DNA from: Corallococcus silvisoli
GTDB lineage: Bacteria > Myxococcota > Myxococcia > Myxococcales > Myxococcaceae
NCBI RefSeq assembly: GCF_009909145.1
Contig: NZ_JAAAPJ010000010.1
Location: forward strand, 186,001-250,000
Length of the DNA: 64,000 bases
Reading direction: 5' to 3'
Part shown: positions 20,058 through 28,970 of the stretch, piece by piece
Numbering within the stretch: position 1 is the stretch's first letter
Layout: each line of letters opens with the position of its first letter
The notes under the pieces: generated by a model
What the model was told of the DNA's origin: nothing
Seen by the model: only the letters and a program-made list of their open reading frames with translations
The model's database searches: none
Made by a program: the position numbers and the translations under genes

Positions 20058-20627
20058 GTCTCTCCCTCGTAGCCTCCTGGGGGACGCGAACGGTCGCATC
20101 CATCCGGGGCGGCCAGCATGGTGAACCTGGAGGGCTGGAAGGCCATTCCACACCCACTCCGAAGAGGTCCCAGGCGACGACAATCGCGAAGCTTCCGCCC
20201 CTTCGGGACCCCGCCGCGGAGTGGGACCGCGCGTCAGCTCGTGTCGGAGGGGAGCTGCCCTCCTTCACGGGGTGAAAAGGCACTTCGATTATAAGGACCC
20301 GGACGTGCCACGGGAGGAGCCCCCCCGGTGCGATGTGTCGGGTCCCACCTCTCCCAAGCGCGCACTTCCCGACGCTTGGTCCCCGCTGGAGAACACCCCG
20401 GACAGGCGTGCCCCCCTGTGGGGCGGCGTCCGTGTCCGCTCCACATGTCGGCGTGACGGCCGGCGCACCGGTTCCGCCCCGTCCAGAAGGGTCCGTAACG
20501 GCGCGAATCCCACGCTGCTCGGGGAAGTGTTTCGTGTGGAGGGGCGGCGGCAGGCGGGCGGGCATCAGCCAGGTGGGAGGTGCGCCGGCTTGGCTTTGAG
20601 GCCTGCCTGCGTATCCTCGCGCGCGCC
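20058..20627. other. 570-bp gene-free region between divergent prkA and GT39 genes
   Basis: No convincing coding sequence is visible on either strand; the long frames here have atypical composition and no recognisable motif. A perfect TATAAT on the minus strand lies at 20288-20293 in an unusually AT-rich spot (GATTATAAGG on the plus strand). It sits 230 bp upstream of the prkA start and lacks a good -35 at 16-18 bp. No sigma-54 GG-N10-GC pair with consensus context was found at that site. The region probably holds the regulation of the stress operon. Confidence 0.45.
20288..20293 (-). promoter_or_regulatory. Possible -10 box for the prkA operon
   Basis: TATAAT on the minus strand inside otherwise GC-rich DNA. 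The hexamer 17 bp upstream (CTCCCG) does not match a -35, so an alternative sigma factor or an activator would be needed. The implied leader of about 220 nt is long. Confidence 0.25.
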
Positions 20628-22214
20628 ATGGTTCCCGCCTCGAGTCCCGCCGCCGCTGCCCCCACCCCCGCCGTGCCCGGCCTGTCGGCCGTCCCGGCGC
20701 CCCAGCCCGAGCCGTCCACCCGGTGGTTGGTGGGCCTCTTGCTGGTGGCGGCGCTGCTCCCCCGGATGGGGGTGTTCTTCCTCAACGAGAACCTGTTTGG
20801 CGACGCGGTGGTGCGCACGGAGCTGGCGGAGCGGTGGCTGGCGGACCCGCACGTCATCACGTCGTACAAGGATGGGACGTTCCAGTTCGGCCCCCTGCAC
20901 CTGTACCTGGTGGGCGCGGTGCTGTCGGTGTTCGAGCGCGACGTGGCGGGCCGGCTGGTGAGCCTGGTGTTCGGCGTGCTGTCGGTGGTGCCGCTGTTCG
21001 CGCTGACGCGGCGGCTGTTCGGTTGGCGTGCGGGCGTGGCCGCGGGGCTGGCCTTCAGCGCCTGGGGCATGCACCTGCAGTTCTCCACCACCGCGGGCAG
21101 CGAGGCGGTGTCGCTCTTCTTCATGCTGTGCGTGTTCGCGTTGGTCGCGGAAGGGGTGGAGGAGAACCGCTTCCAGCCGCTGTTCTGGGGCGCGGTGCTG
21201 CTCAACTTCGCGTGCGCGCTGCGCTACGACGCGTGGATGTACATCCCGCTGCTGACGGTGGCGCTGGTGTTCAGCAGCGAGGACCGGGTGGCTTCGCTGA
21301 CGCGCGCGGTGGGCTTCGGGCTGGTGTGTCTGCCGTTCCCGCTGCTGTGGATGCAGGGCAACGAGCTGGCGCACGGTGATCCGTTCTTCCCCATCAAGGC
21401 GGTGGACGCCTTCCACCAGCAGTGGGTGGTGGACTCCGGCGGGGCGGGAGGGCCGCTGGGCTGGCGGCTGCAGCAGCTGGGGTTCTGGCCCGCGGTGGCG
21501 CTCTTCACGCTGACGCCCGGCGTGGCCCTGCTGGGCGGGTGGGGCATGGTGAAGGCGTGGAAGCAGCACCCGGAGACGCGCTGGCTGGTGGTGATGGCGG
21601 TGGTGCCCGCGCTGTACTTCACCTTCCGCGCGGCGGTGCTGCTGAGCTTCGTGCCCCTGGCCCGCTTCACGGTGACGCAGCTGGTGCTGCTGCCCGTGTT
21701 CCTGGCGCCGGGCTTCGCGGCGGTGGTGGGGAGCCGGGGCGTGCTCGCGCGGCGCCTGGTGGTGGGCGTGAGCGCGGTGCTGGCGATGGTGATGCCGGTG
21801 GCGCTGGGCATCTACACGTTCCGCACCGAGGGCGGCCTGCACGACTCGCTGCGCCCGGTGAGCCCCACGTCCACCAACCCGGTGGCGGTGATGCAGGTGG
21901 CGCGCTTCCTCAAGGAGGAGGTGGCGTCCCGGGGCGGCGCGGCGGCCATCGACGACGACCCGCGCTACATGGACCTGCAGGTGGCCTTCTTCTCCGGGCT
22001 GCCGGAGATGCGCATGGCGCGCGTGCGGTGGGACACCTTCCGCCAGCGCATGCAGGACGCGCGGCCGGACGTGCTGGTGCGCTTCGACCAGGGCAAGCTG
22101 GTGAAGGACCCGGGCGTGACGCTGGAGGGGCGGACGCTGACGCTCGACGGCGTGGCGTATCAGGAGCAGGACGGCTTCTCCGCGCCGCTGCACGTGTACC
22201 GCCGCCAGCCGTAG
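20628..22214 (+). CDS. GT39-type integral membrane glycosyltransferase
   Basis: A polytopic membrane protein of 528 residues from ATG 20628 (544 from an upstream alternative start). After an Ala/Pro-rich N-terminus the first membrane helix WLVGLLLVAALLPRMGVFF leads into a loop with acidic residues, NENLFGDAVVRTELAERWL. This arrangement is typical of ArnT/PMT-like lipid-linked sugar transferases. About ten hydrophobic helices follow, and a soluble C-terminal domain of roughly 110 residues ends the protein. The donor would be a polyprenyl-phosphate sugar and the acceptor is unknown. No glycan genes flank it. The assignment to GT39/DUF2723-like families is by topology and the loop only. It converges on ruvX with a 30-bp gap. 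Confidence 0.65.
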   Translation: MVPASSPAAAAPTPAVPGLSAVPAPQPEPSTRWLVGLLLVAALLPRMGVFFLNENLFGDAVVRTELAERWLADPHVITSYKDGTFQFGPLHLYLVGAVLSVFERDVAGRLVSLVFGVLSVVPLFALTRRLFGWRAGVAAGLAFSAWGMHLQFSTTAGSEAVSLFFMLCVFALVAEGVEENRFQPLFWGAVLLNFACALRYDAWMYIPLLTVALVFSSEDRVASLTRAVGFGLVCLPFPLLWMQGNELAHGDPFFPIKAVDAFHQQWVVDSGGAGGPLGWRLQQLGFWPAVALFTLTPGVALLGGWGMVKAWKQHPETRWLVVMAVVPALYFTFRAAVLLSFVPLARFTVTQLVLLPVFLAPGFAAVVGSRGVLARRLVVGVSAVLAMVMPVALGIYTFRTEGGLHDSLRPVSPTSTNPVAVMQVARFLKEEVASRGGAAAIDDDPRYMDLQVAFFSGLPEMRMARVRWDTFRQRMQDARPDVLVRFDQGKLVKDPGVTLEGRTLTLDGVAYQEQDGFSAPLHVYRRQP

Positions 22215-22244
22215 CGGTGGCGGGGCGTCCAGGGCCTGTGACGC

Positions 22245-22700
22245 TCAGGCCTCCGGGTCGTAGTCGTCCGGGTCGTAGCCGTCGTCTGCGGGGCGGTGCG
22301 CGTCCAGCCAGCCTTGCAGGATGAACTGCGCGGCGAGCTGATCAATGACCTCGCGCCGCTTCTCGCGGCGGACGTCCGCCTCCAGCAGGGTGCGCTGGGC
22401 GGCCACGGTGGACAGCCGCTCGTCCCACAGCTCCACGGGCAGCCCCAGAGCGCTTTCCAGCACCTCCGCGAACTTGCGGGTGGCCTCCGCGCGAGGCCCC
22501 TCCGAGCCGTTCATGTTGAGCGGCAGGCCGAGGACGAAGCGCGTCACCTCGTGCTCCTTCACGAGCCGGGACAGCTCCGCCAGGTCCGCCTTGAGCGACG
22601 CGCGCCGCACGGTGGTGACGGTCTGGGCGGTGAGCCCCAGTCCATCCGAGACGGCCACCCCGATGGTCTTGGTGCCGTAGTCGAGCCCGAAGGTACGCAT
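22245..22700 (-). CDS. ruvX: Holliday junction resolvase-like protein RuvX (YqgF)
   Basis: A 151-residue RNase H-fold nuclease of the YqgF family, linked to 16S rRNA 5'-end processing and/or Holliday junction resolution. The first strand carries the catalytic aspartate in GLDYGTKTIGVAVSD (D7). The following motifs are VLGLPLNMNGSEGPRA, then ELWDERLSTVAAQ, which holds the second acidic site, and a final helix, IDQLAAQFILQGWLD. Length and motif order match the family closely. It has a short C-terminal Asp-rich tail. It stands alone on the minus strand. Confidence 0.95.
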   Translation of the reverse strand: MRTFGLDYGTKTIGVAVSDGLGLTAQTVTTVRRASLKADLAELSRLVKEHEVTRFVLGLPLNMNGSEGPRAEATRKFAEVLESALGLPVELWDERLSTVAAQRTLLEADVRREKRREVIDQLAAQFILQGWLDAHRPADDGYDPDDYDPEA

Positions 22701-22914
22701 GGGCGCGGGACTCTAGCCGCAATCCTCCGCCCTGGACCGCCCCGTCCACCTCCAGGGACGCCGCCGCGCCGCCCCTTCCCGCAACCCCTGGATTCGACTC
22801 GGCGCGTGCGTGCGCGTGCCCGGCATCGCCGCTGCAATGCCCCGTCCCGTCCGAAGAGACAGCGCGCGGCACCTTCCGGCAGCACCCACTTCAACCCGTC
22901 GCGCGGGAGTTTCG

Positions 22915-24459
22915 ATGCTCGACATCCTCAAAGGCGTGGCCAATCTGCTCGGCGGCCCGATGGCCGCCGTGGTGGACCTGGGGGGGAACGCCCTGGGTCT
23001 TCCTCCGGTGCTGACCCAATCCATCAAGACGGCCGCGGGGGTGATGACCGGCAACGTGATGATGGCGGCCAGTGGCGCGCTGGGCGTCGCGGATGAGCTG
23101 AAGAAGAACCCCTCCGCGAAGACGGAGTACTGCGCGCCTCGGGACGCGGCGAAGGCGGGGGCGGGCTACGCGACGGCCGCGCGGACGGAGGACTCCCGGA
23201 CGCAGGGCCCGTCCGGGAGCCGCAGCCCGTTGGATCCGAAGCTCCTGGACTACTCGGATGCGCTGCGCACGCTGGAGGCGAACTTCGGCTACCTGGACCT
23301 GCTGGACGGCAGGAAGGACGGCACGCTGTCGCACGGCGACCTCCAGCGCATCGCGCAGGACCCGCAGGTGTCTCCGTCGCTCCGGGAGGCGGCGAAGTTC
23401 CTCGTGGAGAACCGGGGCTTCTTCGAACAGGTGGACACGGCGAAGAAGACGCTGCTCGGCATGCCGATGCTGAACTTCAACGACGACCGCCTCGACCTGC
23501 GGAGCCTCCAGCAGGAGTCCCAGCGGCTGTCCGCGGAGTTCGCGAAGTACGGGCGCCCGGAGCGGCCGGGCCGTCCGGCTCCCACGCCGTCGGACGGTGG
23601 CCCGCAGCCGTCGGACTGCGCGCCTCCGTCCAAGGGCGGGGGCTCCGGGCCCGTGCCGGGCAGCGGGGCGGGGCGCCCGGGGAGCGGCGCGGGACGGCCG
23701 GGCGGCGGCACGGACGGCGCGTCGGGCCGGCCCGGCCCCGGCGCTGAAGGGACGGGGCGCCCGGGGAGCGGAGGGAGCACCGGGAGCACAGGGGCGTTGG
23801 ATCCGAATTTCGCGGGCTACCGCGACGCGCTCCGGGTGCTGGAGCAGAACTGGGACACCTTCGACACGGCGGTGGGGACGAAGGACGGCAAGCTGGCGAT
23901 GGCGAACTTCGAGGCGGTGCTGAACAGCCCCGCCGCGTCGCCCACGCTCAAGCGCGCCGCGCAGTTCTTCAAGGACAACCCGGAGTACTTCAGCCGCCTG
24001 GAGATGGCGGCGGGCAGCGGGGGCCGGGATGGCGTCGCCAGCCGGCAGGACCTGAGCGCGGAGCTGGCGGCGGTGGCGAAGCTGCCGGGCGGTTCGTCGT
24101 CCAGCGCGAGCGGCCGGAGCGCGGGGGGCACGCGGGCGCGGGACATCGTGGACAACCCGAACATGAGCATCGAGCAGAAGGTCCAGGCGCTGCTCATGGG
24201 CATCACGGAGGACACCGACGCGGAGCTCTTGGACGTGATGAACGAGATGGCCAGCGCCCGCGAGGAGCGCGCCACGCTGGGCAGCAGCGACGCGGACAAG
24301 GCGCGCGGCGCGAAGCTGGACACCAGCATGCAGGAGCTGGAGCTGCGGCTTCAGACGCTGATGGAGAAGCGCAAGGCGATGTTCGACCTGATGAGCAACA
24401 TGTCGTCGAAGTTCAACGAGATGGCGAAGACGGCCATCTCCAACCTGCGCAGCGCGTGA
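22915..24459 (+). CDS. Uncharacterised protein with two DxxDG-type modules
   Basis: A 514-residue protein of unknown function. ATG 22915 is chosen because GGGAG lies 6 bp upstream and upstream codons look non-coding. Structure by eye: a hydrophobic N-terminus of about 60 residues; module 1 at about 103-206, with LLDGRKDGTLSHGDL and AAKFLVENRGFFEQVD; a Gly/Pro/Ser-rich linker at about 207-294; module 2 at about 295-389, with AVGTKDGKLAMANFE, AAQFFKDNPEYFSRLEMA and RDGVASRQDL; and a helical, heptad-like C-terminus at about 406-514. The repeated 'DGxLxxxDL..AAxFFxxNPxxFxxLE' pattern resembles that of HrpF/NolX-type type III translocators. That resemblance is from memory and needs a profile search. 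The next gene overlaps by a GTGA junction. Confidence 0.75.
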   Translation: MLDILKGVANLLGGPMAAVVDLGGNALGLPPVLTQSIKTAAGVMTGNVMMAASGALGVADELKKNPSAKTEYCAPRDAAKAGAGYATAARTEDSRTQGPSGSRSPLDPKLLDYSDALRTLEANFGYLDLLDGRKDGTLSHGDLQRIAQDPQVSPSLREAAKFLVENRGFFEQVDTAKKTLLGMPMLNFNDDRLDLRSLQQESQRLSAEFAKYGRPERPGRPAPTPSDGGPQPSDCAPPSKGGGSGPVPGSGAGRPGSGAGRPGGGTDGASGRPGPGAEGTGRPGSGGSTGSTGALDPNFAGYRDALRVLEQNWDTFDTAVGTKDGKLAMANFEAVLNSPAASPTLKRAAQFFKDNPEYFSRLEMAAGSGGRDGVASRQDLSAELAAVAKLPGGSSSSASGRSAGGTRARDIVDNPNMSIEQKVQALLMGITEDTDAELLDVMNEMASAREERATLGSSDADKARGAKLDTSMQELELRLQTLMEKRKAMFDLMSNMSSKFNEMAKTAISNLRSA

Positions 24460-24992
24460 GGGCCGCCATGGGACGCATCATCAAGCACGAAGGCGGCGAG
24501 GCGCCGAGGATGGAGACCGGAACGGCGCGCAGGCTGAAGGCGTTCGCTCGCGGGGAGACGACCTGGGCGGAGGTGGAGGGGATGACCTTCGAGGAGGCGA
24601 AGGCCATCGCGCAGGTGGGCTGCGACCTGGCGGCGGCGGGGCGGCTGGAGGAGGCGCGCATCCTCTTCGAGGGGCTCGTGGAGGGGAACCCGAAGGACTC
24701 GGCGGCGCACGCGGCGCTGGGCACGGTGTACCAGAAGCTCGGGCGGGTGGAGGACGCACTCACCGAGTACACGCACGCGCTGACGGGCGACCCGCGCAAC
24801 CCCGTGGCGCTGACGGGCCGGGGGGAGCTGCACCTGCGCCGGGGGGAGCGGCAGGGCTTCACGGACATCGCCAACGCGGTGGAGGTCGATCCCCACGGGG
24901 AGACGGCCGCGGGCCGCCGCGCGCGGGCGCTGGTGAAGGCCATCACGCTGGTGGCGGTGGAGAAGCTCAAGGACGGGGCTCCGACGACGTAG
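24456..24992 (+). CDS. Small tetratricopeptide-repeat protein
   Basis: A 178-residue protein, or 174 from ATG 24468, which is the alternative. The first candidate start is GTG 24456, which overlaps the upstream stop as GTGA, an arrangement typical of translational coupling. Three TPR-like helix pairs are visible, for example CDLAAAGRLEEARILFEGL, then AHAALGTVYQKLGRVEDAL and ALTGRGELHLRRGERQGF. Length and layout resemble SycD/LcrH class II chaperones of type III secretion translocators. Coupling to the module protein upstream suggests a dedicated partner or chaperone. No signal peptide is visible. The chaperone role is inference. Confidence 0.8.
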   Translation: MRAAMGRIIKHEGGEAPRMETGTARRLKAFARGETTWAEVEGMTFEEAKAIAQVGCDLAAAGRLEEARILFEGLVEGNPKDSAAHAALGTVYQKLGRVEDALTEYTHALTGDPRNPVALTGRGELHLRRGERQGFTDIANAVEVDPHGETAAGRRARALVKAITLVAVEKLKDGAPTT

Positions 24993-25191
24993 AGGCCCTG
25001 CTTCGGGCGTGGCGCCGTCAGGAACGTGGCGGGCCGCCCGATATGGAGAGAGGGGACGACGTTTCAAGCTTCAAGACGGATGTGCCGCCGGACAGTTGGG
25101 GAGCGGTCCGGGGGCGGCCACCGGAGGATGGGGATGGACGGCGAGGGGGAATGGAGTAGGGGCCCATCCACCGGTGGCTTCTTGAAGCGGT

Positions 25192-26385
25192 TCAGGGCGA
25201 GTCGAGCTGGGCGAGCCGTTCCCCGATGGGCGGATGGCTCATGCCCTTGAGCACGACCCAGCGGGGGGGCTCGGGGTCCATCTTGTTCACCCGGGCGGCC
25301 TTCACCAGCATGCGGCGGAAGGCCGCGGGGTCGCCGGTGAGGTTCAGGCCGTAGCGGTCCGCCTCGCGCTCGCGTTCGCGGGAGAGGGCTCCCGACACGG
25401 GGGCCACGAGCGTGATGAGGATGAACACCACGAGCGACACCAGGGGCTGGGTGCGGATGTCGCCGACGCGCTGGACGCCCCACCAGCCCCGGCGGGCGGA
25501 GAGGCGCAGCAACTGGTCGATGAGGAAGAGCAGCGCCACCACCGACACGGAGGACGCGATGCGGCCGGGCCAGCGCGCCTCGTTGACGTGTCCCGCCTCG
25601 TGCGCCACCGCGGCCAGGATTTCGTCCTCCGCGAGCTCGCGCAGGATGACGTCGTTGAGGACGATGGTGCGCGTGGGGCCCTGGCCGGCGAAGTACGCCT
25701 GGATGCGCTTGGACGTCACGGAGGTCTTCTCCACCACCACGTCGGAGAAGGAGATGTCCGCCTGGCGCATCAGCGCGGTGATGCGCGAGCGCAGCGGGCC
25801 CTCGGGCAGGGGCGCCTGGTCGAAGTAGAGGCGGGCGCGGTAGGGGTCCAGCGCGGACGACACCAGCATCAGCAGCGCCACCGGCACGCCCAGCACCAGC
25901 CACCAGCGCCGCACGCGGCGGGCCAGGCCGTACAGGCCCACCACGAGCGCGGTGAGGGCGATGGCGCCCACGACGCCGCCCTTGAACCAGGTCCACGCGA
26001 AGGTGGCGGGCGTGTCGTTGGACAAGCCGTGCCGGTGCTCCAGCACGTAGTAGAAGTACACGTTGGCGGGGGCGTAGAGCAGCTGGGTGGCCAGGTCGAT
26101 GAAGAGCGCGAAGAGCAGCGCGGCGCCCCAGCCGGGCTCACCCCACAGCCGGTCCATCGCCCCGAAGAACGCGCGGCTCACCGGGGCCGTGCGCAGGAAG
26201 CCGAACCGGCGCTCCAGCGCCGCCGCCGCCGCCCCGGCCCCTCGGTGGAAGGGCCGCACGAAGACGGCCAGCAGCAGCACGAACAGCGTCAGGCGCACCA
26301 GCGGCTCCACCGCCGCCCGGATGTAATAGGGCTGGTGGTAGGCGTGGATGTCGGCGAGCTGTTCAGGCGTGAAGAGCGGTTCCAT
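25192..26385 (-). CDS. M48-family membrane zinc peptidase (Ste24-like)
   Basis: A 397-residue integral membrane metalloprotease. The zinc motif AVAHEAGHVNE gives H262, E263 and H266, and the third-ligand region EREREADRYGL follows about 70 residues later. Several hydrophobic helices precede the motif, including VRLTLFVLLLAVFV and ALLFALFIDLATQLLYAP, and further helices flank it. This multi-helix N-terminal layout is closer to the CAAX protease Ste24 branch than to HtpX, which is about 290 residues long. Natural substrates in bacteria are unknown; membrane-protein quality control is the usual guess. It follows the TPR lipoprotein gene on the same strand by 56 bp. Confidence 0.9.
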   Translation of the reverse strand: MEPLFTPEQLADIHAYHQPYYIRAAVEPLVRLTLFVLLLAVFVRPFHRGAGAAAAALERRFGFLRTAPVSRAFFGAMDRLWGEPGWGAALLFALFIDLATQLLYAPANVYFYYVLEHRHGLSNDTPATFAWTWFKGGVVGAIALTALVVGLYGLARRVRRWWLVLGVPVALLMLVSSALDPYRARLYFDQAPLPEGPLRSRITALMRQADISFSDVVVEKTSVTSKRIQAYFAGQGPTRTIVLNDVILRELAEDEILAAVAHEAGHVNEARWPGRIASSVSVVALLFLIDQLLRLSARRGWWGVQRVGDIRTQPLVSLVVFILITLVAPVSGALSREREREADRYGLNLTGDPAAFRRMLVKAARVNKMDPEPPRWVVLKGMSHPPIGERLAQLDSP

Positions 26386-26441
26386 GGGCGGTGGAGCGCA
26401 AGGCTACGCCCGGCGGTGGCCCCGTGCCCAGCGGGGGCCCG

Positions 26442-27620
26442 TCAGCGGTGCTTCGCGCCCGCGTTGGAGGCGGGCATGGGCACGGAGACTCCTGCCTCGT
26501 CCGTCTCCGCGTCCGCGAGCAGCAGCGACTTCACCTTCTCCAGGCTCTGGCGCGTGCGGTCCACGAAGGCGCTCTGCGAACCGATGCGCTCGGCGGCCTC
26601 CAGGGTGCGCTCGTAGATGTTGATGGACTTGGTGAGCAGCACGCGGATCTTCTTGCGCAGCTCCTGGCGGTAGACCCCCGCCTCCTCCGCGTTGAGCTCC
26701 GGGGGCGTGGGCGAGCTCACCATGTGCTCGTAGAGGTTTTCGTAGAGGGCGCCAATCTGCGCTCCGGCGGCGGTGGCCCAGTAGCCGTTGCCCACGCGGA
26801 TGGAGCGCAGGTAGTGGCCCTGCGCGGACAGGAGCAGCTCCGCCTTGTAGTTGAGGTCCTGCGCCAGCCCGTCGCTGCCCCGGCTGGCCTCCAGCTTCAC
26901 CGCCTCGTAGTGCAGCCGGTAGATCTCCCCGACGAAGAAGTGCGCCTGCGCGGGGAAGTAGTCCTCCACCTCCGTCTTGTCCGACAGGGCGTCATACGCG
27001 GCCAGCGCCTTGCGCAGCGTCGCCTCCGCGTCGTCGGTGCGGCCCGCCTCCACCTGACAGATGCCCTGCTGCACCTGCGCTTCGATGCGGCGGCCCGCGG
27101 GCAGGTCCGCGCGCGCGGACAGCGTGGCCAGCAGCTTCGTGGCGTCCTCGTAGCGCTCCAGATGGTAGAGCGTCTCCGCCAGACGGAACGACGCCTCCAG
27201 CGCGTCGCCCTGGCCCTTCTCCGGCTCCGCCAGTTCGGCGAAGCGCGCGTAGGCGTCGTCCCACTCCTTGAGGCGCTGGTGCGCGAGCCCCGCGTTGTAG
27301 AGGGCCTGCCGGCGGTGCGGACTGTCCGGGTGGAAGTCCGCGAGCCGGCCGAAGTAGCGCGCCGCCTGCTTGAAGTCGTTGGCGGCGAAGGCGGAGGTGC
27401 CGCCCGCGAAGAGCTCCTCGTCGTTGAGGCGGTCCAGCTCCAGGTCCGCCGTCACCGTCACCGGGTCGAACTCCACCACCTGCTTGTTCGCCGTCGCGTC
27501 GGGCTTCGCCGCCGAGCCCGTGGTGCGGCAGCCCGTGAGCGTCAGCCCCAGGCCCAGCACGCCCACCCACAGCCACCGCCGGGCGCTTCCGGTCGCATCC
27601 ATCCGCTTGCTGCCGTCCAT
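26442..27620 (-). CDS. TPR lipoprotein
   Basis: A 392-residue predicted lipoprotein. The signal peptide contains WLWVGVLGLGLTLTGC, with the lipobox Cys at position 31 from the chosen start. GGGAG lies 9-13 bp before ATG 27620; a second in-frame Met at residue 7 is possible. The mature part is built of TPR-like helix pairs, for example GTSAFAANDFKQAARYFGRL, then RQALYNAGLAHQRLKEWDD and RLAETLYHLERYEDATKLL. Such proteins usually act as scaffolds in envelope machines; the partner is unknown. It lies 56 bp upstream of the M48 peptidase and probably shares its transcript. The 237 bp upstream hold no gene and no clear motif. Confidence 0.85.
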   Translation of the reverse strand: MDGSKRMDATGSARRWLWVGVLGLGLTLTGCRTTGSAAKPDATANKQVVEFDPVTVTADLELDRLNDEELFAGGTSAFAANDFKQAARYFGRLADFHPDSPHRRQALYNAGLAHQRLKEWDDAYARFAELAEPEKGQGDALEASFRLAETLYHLERYEDATKLLATLSARADLPAGRRIEAQVQQGICQVEAGRTDDAEATLRKALAAYDALSDKTEVEDYFPAQAHFFVGEIYRLHYEAVKLEASRGSDGLAQDLNYKAELLLSAQGHYLRSIRVGNGYWATAAGAQIGALYENLYEHMVSSPTPPELNAEEAGVYRQELRKKIRVLLTKSINIYERTLEAAERIGSQSAFVDRTRQSLEKVKSLLLADAETDEAGVSVPMPASNAGAKHR

Positions 27621-27857
27621 GCACCTGCTCCCGTCCGGAAAGCCCCGGCGTCACCCGGCGTGGCTCCGGCATCGACACTCCGGAGACCCGGCGGGTTCCC
27701 CGGACCGCTTCCCCCGAAGGCCTCCGGGGGGCGCCAGTCTCCAGTCTAATGCGGTCAGGCATCCCGCGCGCCTGTCGCCCGTCCGCCCGGCACCAACGCG
27801 GCCACGCGCCGGAAATGCCCGGTGCCAGCGGGTGTCACGCGGGGTGGGGGAGGGCAC

Positions 27858-28970
27858 TCAGGCGAGGACGTCGTCGCCCAGGAGGTAGCGCCCGGTGCCC
27901 CACAGCGCGGTGAGGTCGTGCACGTCCAGCCCGAAGCGGGGCACCTGGATGAGGGGCGTGCCCGGACAGGCCGCGCGCAGCTGCGCCATGCCCTCCAGGT
28001 CCTGCTGCGCCAGCACCTGGAGTTCGCGCAGCGTCTCCTCCACCTTCGCGCGCCGGGTGGGCGTCAGCGTGGCCGCGTCGCTCCACTGGGCCGGGGTGGG
28101 CACCGCGTGCACGCGGTTCACCACGATGGCCGTCATCTCCATGCGGTTCTGCTTGAGCAGCTTGTGGAAGTGGATGGCTTCGTCCAGCCGCTCCGGGTTG
28201 GGGCTCGTCACCAGCACGAACCCCGTCGTCTTGTCCTCCAGGAGCCCGCGCACGCCGCGCGCCCGTTCGCGGAAGCCCTCGTTCATGGTGGAGAGCGTCA
28301 GCATGAAGGAGGACAGCTCCTGGAGCATCTCCGTGCCGGTGAAGCGCGACAGCGCGCGCGTCACGTAGCTGCCGCCCAGGTTGAAGAGGTTCAGGCCCAC
28401 CTTGCCCGCCTTCAGCGCGGGCGTGAGGAGCCACTTGGCCGCTTCGTTGTCCAGGAAGTCCAACACCCGGTTGGGCGCGTCCAGGAAGTCCAGCGCGTGC
28501 GCGGTGGGCGGCGTGTCCAGCACCACCAGCTCGTAGTCGCTGCTGCGGCGCAGGTCCCAGACCTTCTCCATGGCGATGTATTCCTGGCTGCCCGCCAGGG
28601 CCGTGGAGAGGGACTGGTAGAAGCGGTTGGCGAAGATGCGCTCGCGCTGCTCGGGCGGGGCCACGCGGGTGATGAGGTCGTCCCAGGTGGCCTTCATGTC
28701 CAGCATCATCGCGTGCAGGGAGGCCTTGGGCTTCACGCCCAGCGGCTCCAGCACCGACGCGTGGACCTCCGCCTCCGCGTTGCCCAGGCCGGACAGGCCC
28801 AGCGCGTTGGCCAGGCGCTTCGCCGGGTCGATGGTGCACACGATGCTGGGGCGGCCGTCCACCGCGGCCCTCAGCGCGAGCGTCGCCGCCACCGTCGTCT
28901 TGCCCACCCCTCCGGAACCCACGCAGATGAGCACGCGCTTGCTCGCGAGCGCCGCTTGCAGCGCCGTCAT
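27858..28970 (-). CDS. ArsA/GET3-family ATPase, second of a coupled pair
   Basis: A 370-residue SIMIBI-class ATPase. The P-loop reads GSGGVGKTT: the nucleotide lysine K24 is present, but the family's 'signature' lysine is replaced by Ser19 (family norm KGGVGKTT). The DPAKRLANALGL segment and the switch-like VLDTPPTAHALDFLDAPNRV are well conserved. There is no arsenite Cys trio and no arsB-like gene nearby, so an arsenic function is unlikely. A role in membrane-protein targeting or a transport complex, as for GET3 or the paired actinobacterial ArsA-like proteins, is inferred. It overlaps the first ATPase gene by ATGA (28967-28970), which implies coupled translation and a heteromer. Confidence 0.9.
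   Translation of the reverse strand: MTALQAALASKRVLICVGSGGVGKTTVAATLALRAAVDGRPSIVCTIDPAKRLANALGLSGLGNAEAEVHASVLEPLGVKPKASLHAMMLDMKATWDDLITRVAPPEQRERIFANRFYQSLSTALAGSQEYIAMEKVWDLRRSSDYELVVLDTPPTAHALDFLDAPNRVLDFLDNEAAKWLLTPALKAGKVGLNLFNLGGSYVTRALSRFTGTEMLQELSSFMLTLSTMNEGFRERARGVRGLLEDKTTGFVLVTSPNPERLDEAIHFHKLLKQNRMEMTAIVVNRVHAVPTPAQWSDAATLTPTRRAKVEETLRELQVLAQQDLEGMAQLRAACPGTPLIQVPRFGLDVHDLTALWGTGRYLLGDDVLA

Noticed and set aside
20295..20320. TGGCACG on the minus strand considered as a sigma-54 promoter for prkA
   Set aside because: The position 10 bp downstream of the GG reads TC rather than GC, so the -24/-12 pair is not met.
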